Assembly (NCBI GenBank): GCA_949987705.1
Contig: CATLJY010000217.1
Span: 62,001 to 126,000, forward strand
Origin: Thereva unica
Lineage: Eukaryota; Arthropoda; Insecta; Diptera; Therevidae
Length of the DNA: 64,000 nt
Reading direction: 5' to 3'
Each line of letters starts with the position of its first letter. The first letter of the stretch is position 1. The notes under the pieces are model-generated. The model ran no database searches and had not been told where the DNA came from. It was given only the letters and a program-made list of their open reading frames with translations. The position numbers and the translations under genes were made by a program. Positions 55,651-64,000 of the stretch are shown in pieces.

Positions 55651-56712
55651 CCAGAGTGCCCAATTTGGATGCGGCCAGTAAAACTCAGCATACAACTACA
55701 TGTAAACGCCCTGTGCGTGAGCCCCCTTTGAAATGCTCGAGCTCATCCCAGTTTCTCAGAATTTTGTCTACTTTTTATGGCCTTAAAATTTTCAATTTGT
55801 TTGCCAGGGTTTCTTAGAATTTCTGATAGTTTTTCTAATCGTCGGGATTTTCTGAAATTTAAAGGGGACGACTTTTCAATAGTTTTTTAGCATGTCGCAA
55901 AATATTTCACTTGAGGGTTTCCCGAATATTTTCAGGTTTGGGGAGTTTTCTACCATTTGTGATAAAATTTACATTTACATGAATTGCACATTACATTTAT
56001 TACATTAATTATTAGTCACAACGAATTATTACTCTGATTATTTACATAAAACTTATATCTAATCTTATTAATAATAATAATAGTGTTACCCTTCTAACAC
56101 AAAAGGCGCACTTCTATGCTAGGGAAACAAATTTGCGATTTTTCGAAAATTCCAACAGGATTTCTTTTTCAATTGTGTCTTAAGTTTTCTAAATGAGTTC
56201 CCCAATTATAAACCGATCTTACAAGAAATGGCAGCAATGTTAAAAACAAAAGAACATAGTTTATTACTCCAAAAGTAATGAATCGAGCTTGTTGTAATTT
56301 TTTGTACTTTGTCGGGGCTACATGGACACCATCTTAAAAAATTGTCAGCCCTCTATGTGCAGTTTTATTCAAGTAAACAAAGAGTGAAAATAACATGATT
56401 TGAAAACTTTGGGAGGTTTTTACAAGATCACACTTGCACCTAGGGACTAGGGACCTAGTAGGGTTTATTTTTTAGATAATTTTATAGGGAAGAGCTTCCT
56501 CAATGCGCATGGTATACTAAAAGTTAGCAGGAACGGAGATATTGAAAGAAATGTAAAAATTGCATATTTTATTCACAATAAGTTATTCGGCCAACCAAAT
56601 TGTGGGCAAACTTAGGGTGTTAAACTACATCCTAAAACGTAGCGACTCCAATAATAATCTCGCCAATGGGCCAAAATAGCCAAAAAATGCCTCGCCGACT
56701 AGTCTACTAGTA

Positions 56713-56889
56713 AAGGCTCAAACAGAACCAATCCGTTGCGTCCGTTTTTAAAAGTTGGAATTTTGACATTTCCATAAACTTTTCATGAGACGAACGGAGC
56801 GGTAGCGACAATCAAGCGGACGCAATGTTAAAAAGAACAAAGGAAAGCCGTGCGGAGCGGACGGAACGGATGGGTCCTGTTTGAGCCTT
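56713..56889. mobile_element. Short MITE nested in the core
   Basis: 177 bp with AAGGCTCAAACAGAACC at the left and its near-complement (inward AAGGCTCAAACAGGACC) at the right, continuing as ATCCGTT(G/C)CGTCCG. Confidence 0.7.
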
Positions 56890-56924
56890 AAGACTTAAAA
56901 ATTGATATGTATTTAAATAGTCCA

Positions 56925-57404
56925 GGAGCGCGTTCAAAAACCTAACTATAGTTTAACACGAGGTAAGCTGTGGTTATGCTACATCACTTCACTTAACCAC
57001 GAAAGTTTATGTTTAACCATGGAGGTTTTTGAACGCACCGTGGTTAACTACGTGGTAAGGAAAATTTAAAAATTTTTCCCATAAAATAGTGTCGGCTATT
57101 TGCCTCAATTATTTCCAATAATTATTTATTTAAAATAATCTCACAAATCCCACTTTGATTTGTTCATTATTAACATTAAAACAAATGTCAAAAAATTGTT
57201 TTTATTCTTCTTCTTCTTCACTATCGCTAACCATGCTCCCGAGCATGGTTAAAATTTAACTACACCATGGCTAACCACGGGAGTTGTTGAATGCCAAAAA
57301 GTTATGCTCATGGTTATGTTGTAGTTAACCACGGAGTTTTTGAACGACAAAAGTTTACCATAGTTAACCATGGTTAACCATAGTAAGGTTTTTGAACGCG
57401 CTCC
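56925..57404. mobile_element. Palindromic MITE with GGAGCGCGTTCAAAAACCT ends
   Basis: 480 bp; 19-bp perfect terminal inverted repeats at 56925-56943 and 57386-57404. The interior is rich in GGTTAACCA-type palindromes and a TTC run. Non-coding. Confidence 0.75.
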
Positions 57405-58186
57405 AGGAGGGATAGCGAAAAAGTTCAAATAAATGATTTTTTGACGTTATAATTAAGAGAAATATCGTAGTAATTCAATGAATGTGTTTTGGATAAAATT
57501 GGTTCAAGGGAACAGGTGGAAACAAGTTTTTTCACTTTTTAGGTACGAATAAATAGGACATAATTATGAAAAAATAGGACATAATTATGCTAAAGACGAG
57601 AAATATGAGTTTTAGAGAATTGAAATCGATCAACAGATTTTATTATTATTAATAAGATTAGATATAAGTTCTAGTAAATAATCAGAGTAATAATTCGTTG
57701 TGACTAATAATTAATGTAATAAATGTAATGTGCAATTCATGTAAATGTAAATTTTATCACAAATGGTAGAAAACTCCCCAAACCTGAAAATATTCGGGAA
57801 ACCCTCAAGTGAAATATTTTGCGACATGCTAAAAAACTATTGAAAAGTCGTCCCCTTTAAATTTCAGAAAATCCCGACGATTAGAAAAACTATCAGAAAT
57901 TCTAAGAAACCCTGGCAAACAAATTGAAAATTTTAAGGCCATAAAAAGTAGACAAAATTCTGAGAAACTGGGATGAGCTCGAGCATTTCAAAGGGGGCTC
58001 ACGCACAGGGCGTTTACATGTAGTTGTATGCTGAGTTTTACTGGCCGCATCCAAATTGGGCACTCTGGTATGCACATCTATAGATATAAAAATGAATCAT
58101 TGTTTTGTATGTAATCGATGTTTGAAAAATTGGCTGTATGAAATGACTGATTGAGTGTGGTTTATGTTAGAAGACCTCAATAGTAA

Positions 58187-58850
58187 CCCAGTAGGACCGG
58201 TAAGCTTACAGAAGTACTGAAATCAGCACTTACTGGTAAGGGGTAGGCCTTACCACTCCCTTTTACAGAAGTGCTTACTTTTACACACGATGTCATAGGG
58301 GGTAAGGCCTTACTATGGTACTTACCTTAGAGTACTTATAGAACTGCTCATCTGTAAGGGGTATAGTAAGGCAGCAAATGGAAAATTGCGAAAAGAGATA
58401 TTCATGGGCGCCTGTGGATATGTGATCCGGTGTCGAAATGCTTTTATTTTTTCATCTTTTACAAATGCCTTTTTTTCCAAGCGCGAGAGTGGCTTTATCT
58501 AAGCAGTCCCCCAACTAAATTCTAAACTTCTCCAAAGCTGCTTGTCCTCCGTATCGAATGAGAGCCGGGCTACCGAGTATGCTATTGTCGCATTTTATGT
58601 CGACGAATATAATTGCCCGTTTTATTTTTTTCTATAAAATTGATGAAAGCTCCAGGAAAGCTCCCTTGAGTCATCGGGCAGATTCTCGCTTGTTTGGGTA
58701 TAATTCTGGACTACACCTTACCATCTGCCTTCTCTTGTAATGGGGATTGTAAGGGCTCATCTAGCACCAAGAAAATAAGGGGCATCCCTTACCAGATGAG
58801 TACTTATTTCAGTGCTCCATCGGTAAGGCCTTCCTAGAATTCCTACTGGG
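58187..58850. mobile_element. MITE with CCCAGTAGGA ends in Helitron 1
   Basis: 664 bp, CCCAGTAGGA at 58187 and TCCTACTGGG ending at 58850. The sister copy Helitron 2 lacks it (near 62510), so the target is known: AA is duplicated (58185-58186 and 58851-58852). The interior is full of GGTAAGGCCTTAC-type motifs and non-coding. Confidence 0.85.
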
Positions 58851-59474
58851 AAGGTTTATGTATATAGTTTTCATGATTATGTCTGTTGGTATTTTTGTAA
58901 TGGCGCTTGAAAAAGAATTGTCGATATCCTTATTGGAAATTTTTTCTTCGCATTTAATTGATATGATTTGTACGTGAAATCGGTTTGTTTTATTAAATGA
59001 AATAAAAAAAAGTAAAATCGTTCTAAAAAAGGATTGTAGCAGCGATAGTGGTGTCAAATTATTAATGCATTAACCGAAACGTAACAGTAGTAACGTTAGA
59101 GTACGTTTACATGTTACTCTCATTAGGCTGGCGTACACGGGTCAATATTTAACACTTGGTTAACCGGTTTGTTATCATACTCTCGGGGTACATGGGTCTT
59201 GCTTCACCAAGATTAACTTATTATCTTTAGATGGGATATCAACGGCTATGGCCGAGTAATGTTTCTTTATCTATAAGGCATTTGTGCATGTGTTAGTTTT
59301 TAAGCAAAAATTTTTGTTGAACAAGGTACAATACTTCCCTCTCTTGCTATTGACCCAATTTTTATGTTAAAATGGGCTTTATTTAGTAGTTTTCGACAAA
59401 GGCATATGTGAAAAAGAACAAAAAATACCAAAGTTGGCGCAGCCGAGCGGTTACTTTAACAATTTTAGTTAGGT

Positions 59475-59702
59475 TCAGCAAAGAAAATCGATCCAGTTTG
59501 AAACGAACGTTGGAAAATCGTTGATGCATTGTGTGTCGGAAAGCATATGTCCAATTTCAATATGGTCGTCAGATTTGTTCATAACTTTTACTTGCAATCC
59601 ACAATGGGATGGGACTGAATCATGATGCATGTTAGAAATATTCAAAGCGGTATACAAGAGCATTGATTTCTGAAAATGTAATCGGGAACAATGGTTACCC
59701 AA
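59475..59702 (-). CDS. 75-codon frame conserved in both Helitron copies
   Basis: Runs opposite to the Rep fragment. The same 75-residue frame is intact in Helitron 2 (61675-61902). Because the two copies are almost identical, conservation says little. Residues include HHDSVPSHCGLQVKVMNKSD. Function unknown; may be chance. Confidence 0.25.
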   Translation of the reverse strand: MGNHCSRLHFQKSMLLYTALNISNMHHDSVPSHCGLQVKVMNKSDDHIEIGHMLSDTQCINDFPTFVSNWIDFLC

Positions 59703-60021
59703 TGTATCTTCGTCGACCGACTAAGGTCAATGGCAAAGAGATAACTTGGAAGGTTACGATTGTGAAGCTGACAATCGTTGGGTCGTACTCTATTCGCCAT
59801 TATTGTCCAAGACGTTCAATGCTCTCATAAATGTTGAATTTTGCAATTCCGTCGAATCAATCAAATTCATATTCAAATATATAATGAAGGGGAGCGACAT
59901 GGCTGTTTTTGGTGCTGCTAATGCAAATGCGATCGGCAAAATAACACAATATTAAATGGGACGTAATGTTAGCAATAATCTAGCGGTATGGCAATTTCTT
60001 TCATTCGCCATTCATAAAAGA
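59672..60021 (+). pseudogene. Helitron Rep-helicase fragment in Helitron 1
   Basis: Helitron_like_N region: NNGYPMYLRRPTK, then after a frameshift near 59755 DNRWVVLYSPLLSKTFNALI, VEFCNSVESIKFIFKYIMKG, and after another shift WQFLSFAIHKR at the insertion point of Helitron 2. The frame resumes in phase beyond the insertion at 62619 (YATVVHLVGHLENGQCIYCTT, stop at 62706). HUH and helicase motifs are not present, so this is a captured or internally deleted piece. Confidence 0.75.
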
Positions 60022-60097
60022 CTAGCTGGAACCCGTTGCGCATCGCTGCACCCATCAATGTGGTGGATGGTTACCATTCAGCTCTTTCCGCAGCATT

Positions 60098-60107
60098 ATC
60101 CGTTGTA
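60098..60107. repeat. Left target duplication of the RTE element
   Basis: ATCCGTTGTA, repeated at 61285-61294. The intact target occurs at about 62685 in Helitron 1. Confidence 0.85.
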
Positions 60108-61284
60108 GCTGACCTTAAAACAAATTCTGGAGAAAACCTGGGAAAGGAATATAGATATATACCAGATATTTGTCGACTTTCAACAGGCATATGACTCGAT
60201 AAACAGAGAGAGGCTGTACAGGATCCTATTGGAATTAGGAGTCCCCTCCAAGCTGGTACGACTGATAAAATGCGCAACGAATAGCTCCCTGGCGAAAGTA
60301 AGGATTCAAAATGCAATAACAGAAGAGTTCGAAGTGCGACAAGGTCTTAGACAAGGAGATGGACTAGCCCCCATGCTTTTCAACCTGGCCCTAGAATGGG
60401 TGATAAGAAAAACATCAGTACGGAGAAATGCGTCCATAGCAACGCAGTCTGTACAATTACTTGGATATGCGGATGACGTGAACATCGTGGGAAGGTCCTT
60501 CTTGGCAGCAAAAGAAGTCTATGTCGAATTAAAAGAGGCGGCCAAGGACATAGGGCTGAACATCAATGAAGAAAAAACGAAGGTGATGCAACAATCCAGA
60601 GCTGGAAGATTTAGAATGGGAAGAAATATAACTATCGACGAACATAATCTAGAAGTAGTCGATAAAACAGTCTACCTTGGGTCTACAATTACAAAAAGAA
60701 ACGATGAAAAGGAAGAAGTAACTAGACGAATACTACTGGCTAATAGAGCTTTTTATGCCCAAAAACAAATATTGCACTCAAGATTTGTGCACAGAAAAAC
60801 GAAACTCTCACTCTACAAAACAGTAATACGACCAGTACTGTGCTATGGCAGCGAGACTTGGACTATGACCCAGGAGATAGAGGAACAAGTCAACAGGTTT
60901 GAGAGGAAGGTGCTCAGATGCATAATAGGCCCAACGAGAGAGGATGGGATATGGCGAAGGAGATACAACAACGAGTTGTATGAAATTTTTGACGACCCAG
61001 AACTCTCAACGTTTATAAAAATCAACAGACTAAGACTAGCCGGCCACGTAATCAGGATGAATGATAACCGTATCCCAAAACGGCTTATGGTGGCCGAAAT
61101 TCCAGGAAACAGACCAGTAGGTAGACCCAGGAGAAGATGGATGGACTCTGTGACGGCGGACGCAGAGACAATGCTGAACATTCGGAACTGGATAACTGCT
61201 GCAAGGAACCGTCAGACTTGGAGAAATGCCCTAGAGGAGGCCAAGGCTCGATTTGGGCTGTAGCGCCATTGGATGGATGGATGG
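60108..61284 (+). mobile_element. RTE-like non-LTR retrotransposon, 5'-truncated
   Basis: 1177 bp within Helitron 2, flanked by a 10-bp duplication. It has no poly(A); the 3' end is a short GGAT tandem (TTGGATGGATGGATGG at 61269-61284), as is usual in RTE elements. Confidence 0.85.
60115..61263 (+). CDS. RTE-type reverse transcriptase, 5'-truncated, open to the end
   Basis: Open frame from the truncation point to the stop at 61261-61263. Blocks: LKQILEKTW, IFVDFQQAYDSINRERL (RT block A, Asp), VRQGLRQGDGLAPMLFNLAL, LLGYADDVNIVGRS (catalytic YADD), LNINEEKTKVM, and the C-terminal region ETWTMTQEIEEQVNRFERKV, RLRLAGHVIRM, RPVGRPRRRWMDSV characteristic of RTE elements. The endonuclease and early RT blocks are missing because of 5' truncation. 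No stop or frameshift in what remains, which fits a young insertion. It has no start codon of its own and is not functional alone. Confidence 0.88.
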   Translation, partial: LKQILEKTWERNIDIYQIFVDFQQAYDSINRERLYRILLELGVPSKLVRLIKCATNSSLAKVRIQNAITEEFEVRQGLRQGDGLAPMLFNLALEWVIRKTSVRRNASIATQSVQLLGYADDVNIVGRSFLAAKEVYVELKEAAKDIGLNINEEKTKVMQQSRAGRFRMGRNITIDEHNLEVVDKTVYLGSTITKRNDEKEEVTRRILLANRAFYAQKQILHSRFVHRKTKLSLYKTVIRPVLCYGSETWTMTQEIEEQVNRFERKVLRCIIGPTREDGIWRRRYNNELYEIFDDPELSTFIKINRLRLAGHVIRMNDNRIPKRLMVAEIPGNRPVGRPRRRWMDSVTADAETMLNIRNWITAARNRQTWRNALEEAKARFGL

Positions 61285-61294
61285 ATCCGTTGTA
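61285..61294. repeat. Right target duplication of the RTE element
   Basis: ATCCGTTGTA, identical to 60098-60107. Confidence 0.85.
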
Positions 61295-61710
61295 CAATAT
61301 ATACACTGGCCATTTTCTATATGTCCAACCAAATGAACAACAGATGCATATCTTTTATGAATGGCGAATGAAAGAAATTGCCATACCGCTAGATTATTGC
61401 TAACATTACGTCCCATTTAATATTGTGTTATTTTGCCGATCGCATTTGCATTAGCAGCACCAAAAACAGCCATGTCGCTCCCCTTCATTATATATTTGAT
61501 TTGAATATGAATTTGATTGATTCGACGGAATTGCAAAATTCAACATTTATGAGAGCATTGAACGTCTTGGACAATAATGGCGAATAGAGTACGACCCAAC
61601 GATTGTCAGCTTCACAATCGTAACCTTCCAAGTTATCTCTTTGCCATTGACCTTAGTCGGTCGACGAAGATACATTGGGAAACCATTGTTCCCGATTACA
61701 TTTTCAGAAA
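61295..61710 (-). pseudogene. Helitron Rep-helicase fragment in Helitron 2
   Basis: Same fragment as in Helitron 1 on the minus strand. Here the block junction is uninterrupted (LSFAIHKRYASVVHLVGH near 61360-61340), and the RTE insertion cuts it after CIYCTT. Confidence 0.7.
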
Positions 61711-62804
61711 TCAATGCTCTTGTATACCGCTTTGAATATTTCTAACATGCATCATGATTCAGTCCCATCCCATTGTGGATTGCAAGTAAAAGTTATGAAC
61801 AAATCTGACGACCATATTGAAATTGGACATATGCTTTCCGACACACAATGCATCAACGATTTTCCAACGTTCGTTTCAAACTGGATCGATTTTCTTTGCT
61901 GAACCTAACTAAAATTGTTAAAGTAACCGCTCGGCTGCGCCAACTTTGGTATTTTTTGTTCTTTTTCACATATGCCTTTGTCGAAAACTACTAAATAAAG
62001 CCCATTTTAACATAAAAATTGGGTCAATAGCAAGAGAGGGAAGTATTGTACCTTGTTCAACAAAAATTTTTGCTTAAAAACTAACACATGCACAAATGCC
62101 TTATAGATAAAGAAACATTACTCGGCCATAGCCGTTGATATCCCATCTAAAGATAATAAGTTAATCTTGGTGAAGCAAGACCCATGTACCCCGAGAGTAT
62201 GATAACAAACCGGTTAACCAAGTGTTAAATATTGACCCGTGTACGCCAGCCTAATGAGAGTAACATGTAAACGCACTCTAACGTTACTACTGTTAATAAT
62301 AATTTGACACCACTATCGCTGCTACAATCCTTTTTTAGAACGATTTTACTTTTTTTTATTTCATTTAATAAAACAAACCGATTTCACGTACAAATCATAT
62401 CAATTAAATGCGAAGAAAAAATTTCCAATAAGGATATCGACAATTCTTTTTCAAGCGCCATTACAAAAATACCAACAGACATAATCATGAAAACTATATA
62501 CATAAACCTTACTATTGAGGTCTTCTAACATAAACCACACTCAATCAGTCATTTCATACAGCCAATTTTTCAAACATCGATTACATACAAAACAATGATT
62601 CATTTTTATATCTATAGATATGCAACTGTTGTTCATTTGGTTGGACATCTAGAAAATGGCCAGTGTATATATTGTACAACGGATAATGCTGCGGAAAGAG
62701 CTGAATAGTAACCATCCACCACATTGATGGGTGCAGCGATGCGCAACGGGTTCCAGCTAGTACATAAATAAAATAATTAAATAATTTTTATTTTTGATTT
62801 TATT

Positions 62805-63212
62805 TATCGTTATTTATGTGGCATGGCCAAGTCCAATCCTTTGCACCGTTAGTATGTTATGTCCTTCAAGTCAGGATGCAATGTCTACTAATAAGTTTAG
62901 GTTAGTCTGGATAGTGCGTCAGTAGATTTCGATGAACCTTGGGTTTTATCTGTGAGGTGTTATATGGTCCCATCAACATTGACTGTGTGTTCTATTTATC
63001 AACGAAGGGGAGGTATGTAGTGGGCCTGGGATGGGCCGAGTTGGCTAGTCTTGGGAATTTGCATGTACATAGGTAAAAGCGGTAAAAATTAGCGAGGGCT
63101 GCTACATTTCTACAGTGGCTTGCAGAGTATATAGAGGAGCAAAAGGGTGCTATCGCCAATACACCTTCTTCGTTTTGCACCTTGTCCAGCCAAGGCAAGC
63201 TAATTTTTAGGA
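62805..63212 (-). pseudogene. Diverged family B relative, C-terminal part
   Basis: Plus-strand TATGTGGCATGGCCAAGTCC and the minus-strand peptide LPWLDKVQNEEG and HCRNVAALANFYRFY match the end of the family B ORF and its 3' UTR at much lower identity than the other copies. Many lesions. It is an older insertion or a sister family. Confidence 0.7.
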
Positions 63213-63604
63213 TAATATAGGTTCGCGCCACGCAACCGTCAAAAACAATTAAATTTAACGTTTTTTATTACAACAATAGCTAAGGATTTAGGACGAGTTA
63301 AAATAAATTGAGAGGACAATTAAAAAATTATAGTAATTACAACCAGACGCATTTTGATAAAGAGTAAATCGAATCTGAAGCTCTGTTCTTTAATTTATTT
63401 TTTCCAAAGATGAAAGAAAAGCTTACACCTGACTTGTTACAATTTTGCTAACTAAGCGTCTGGGTAGCCGGATGCTCCCGAAGTATCGATGTCATCGATG
63501 GTGGCTCGTGAACTTTTGGTTGGGGTCATGTGTCGTATGGGGTGTGGCCGTGGGAGTAGAACTTTTACCCATATATACGAGTTACGTTCAATACAATTCA
63601 ATAC
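63213..63604. other. Insertion within the diverged family B relative
   Basis: About 390 bp that has no counterpart in family B; the alignment resumes at 63605. No terminal repeats or genes are recognised. Confidence 0.45.
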
Positions 63605-63740
63605 AAGGCGGAATGTAGGAATTGTAGATTGTAGTCAGGGCAGCTGGCTGAAGGAGGAGCTTGCTTCTCTTGAGAAATCTCAGTCATTGATAAGCTTTTT
63701 TGGCGATTTGGAATATGTGATTACTCCATCGCAGATCTGG
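63605..63740 (-). pseudogene. Diverged family B relative, continued
   Basis: Minus strand gives the block equivalent to NDHIFQIAKQGSQ and FLKRCKFLLQP of family B (plus strand GGAGGAGCTTGCTTCTCTTG). Alignment stops at the MITE that follows. Confidence 0.65.
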
Positions 63741-63918
63741 GACCTTATTCTCTATTACAATATTGTCATATTTTTTTAATGAAATGCTGAAACCGAATTT
63801 TCTATTACAATATTGGCATTCATTTTACATGAAAGTTTAACAATATTGGCAAATTTTTACTTGAAAGCTGTTTCGTTTTCGGATCGGATTTAACAATATT
63901 GTAATAGGAAATAGGGTC
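63741..63918. mobile_element. Short MITE with TCTATTACAATATTG ends
   Basis: 178 bp. GACCTTATTCTCTATTACAA at the left and, inward from the right, GACCCTATTTCCTATTACAA; both continue TATTGT. AACAATATTGGCA-type motifs recur inside. Non-coding. Confidence 0.65.
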
Positions 63919-64000
63919 TAAATTTACGAATCCACCAAGGCATTTGCTCGCAGGCTTTTGGCGTAAAAATGACGTAAAAAGATGATGTTTCAGATGTGCA

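Larger units (their letters stand above)
55651..58068. mobile_element. Non-autonomous TIR element with ~430-bp inverted ends
   Basis: 2418 bp. It starts CCAGAGTGCCCAATTTGGAT and ends with the exact complement. The inverted arms run to about 56084 and from about 57639 and are nearly identical. A 6-bp duplication TATGCA flanks it. The core has two smaller MITEs and no transposase gene. The superfamily is uncertain; 6-bp duplications occur in few groups, for example Maverick/Polinton, IS3EU and Dada. Confidence 0.8.
60022..62618 (-). mobile_element. Helitron 2, inserted in Helitron 1
   Basis: Same family in the opposite orientation: on the minus strand it starts TCTATAGATATAAAAATG at 62618 and ends CCAGCTAG at 60022. 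It sits between A (60021) and T (62619) of Helitron 1 with no duplication. 2597 bp, or ~1.41 kb without the RTE insertion. Near-identical to Helitron 1, so activity was recent. Confidence 0.88.
58077..62760 (+). mobile_element. Helitron 1 (outer), interrupted
   Basis: Starts TCTATAGATATAAAAATG after A at 58076 and ends AACGGGTTCCAGCTAG at 62760 before T at 62761: the Helitron hallmark of TC...CTAG between A and T with no target duplication. Removing a MITE (58187-58850) and Helitron 2 (60022-62618) leaves ~1.42 kb. It carries a fragment of the Rep-helicase gene and is non-autonomous. Confidence 0.88.

Noticed and set aside
58558..58740. 60-codon frame inside the CCCAGTAGGA MITE
   Set aside because: Non-coding MITE interior; no homologous frame or motif is visible.
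61675..61902. Plus-strand 75-codon frame in Helitron 2 as an independent gene
   Set aside because: It is the same frame as 59475-59702 in a near-identical copy; identity of copies, not selection, explains it. Listed once at low confidence.
1..64000. tRNA, rRNA, riboswitch or CRISPR features
   Set aside because: I looked for T-loop GTTCGA-type boxes, rRNA-like blocks and regularly spaced short repeats with unique spacers and found none that could be supported.

Overview
This window looks like a transposon-dense, AT-rich block of an arthropod genome, most likely an insect. The signs are a Jockey-type internal promoter (initiator plus downstream promoter element), short GT-AG introns, and the mix of I-like, CR1-like and RTE retrotransposons with hAT, pogo-like and Helitron/Helentron elements. 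I recognise no complete host gene, tRNA, rRNA or CRISPR array. The order of insect is not determined. All calls come from reading the sequence; no database search was run.

Layout. (1) 0.3-9.3 kb: an I-like non-LTR retrotransposon on the minus strand, cut in two by a nearly intact Jockey-like element on the plus strand with a 12-bp target duplication. (2) 9.3-12.0 kb: a foldback-like element with two ~1-kb inverted arms around the decayed end of a cysteine-rich (CXC-like) protein gene. (3) 12.0-21.9 kb: two minus-strand copies of one CR1-like family ('family B'); the longer is split by a 4.3-kb hAT element with an 8-bp target duplication and a spliced transposase gene. (4) 22.0-22.8 kb: a small unrecognised two-exon gene with TATA box and poly(A) signal. 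(5) 22.8-36.5 kb: a large palindrome ('family F') whose arms are inverted higher-order repeat arrays of 110-130-bp subunits; a truncated pogo-like element lies in one arm and Helentron remnants in the centre. (6) 36.5-46.0 kb: a 3.4-kb segment present twice in direct orientation, flanking 2.7 kb with a Helentron helicase-endonuclease remnant and a possible Maverick-like fragment. (7) 46.7-50.5 kb: a palindromic MITE, then a full family B copy with an intact 984-codon ORF. (8) 51.0-55.1 kb: a family F relative, a TIR element filled with inverted tandem repeats, and a possible first exon with a core promoter. (9) 55.6-62.8 kb: a TIR element with a 6-bp target duplication, then a Helitron with a second copy of the same Helitron inserted in it, which itself carries an RTE insertion. 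(10) 62.8-64.0 kb: a degraded family B relative and a short MITE.

The genes do not form a host pathway; nearly all are parts of mobile elements. The value of the window is its stratigraphy: several insertions can be defined to the base because the uninterrupted sequence survives nearby (restored reading frame, sister copy, or other palindrome arm).
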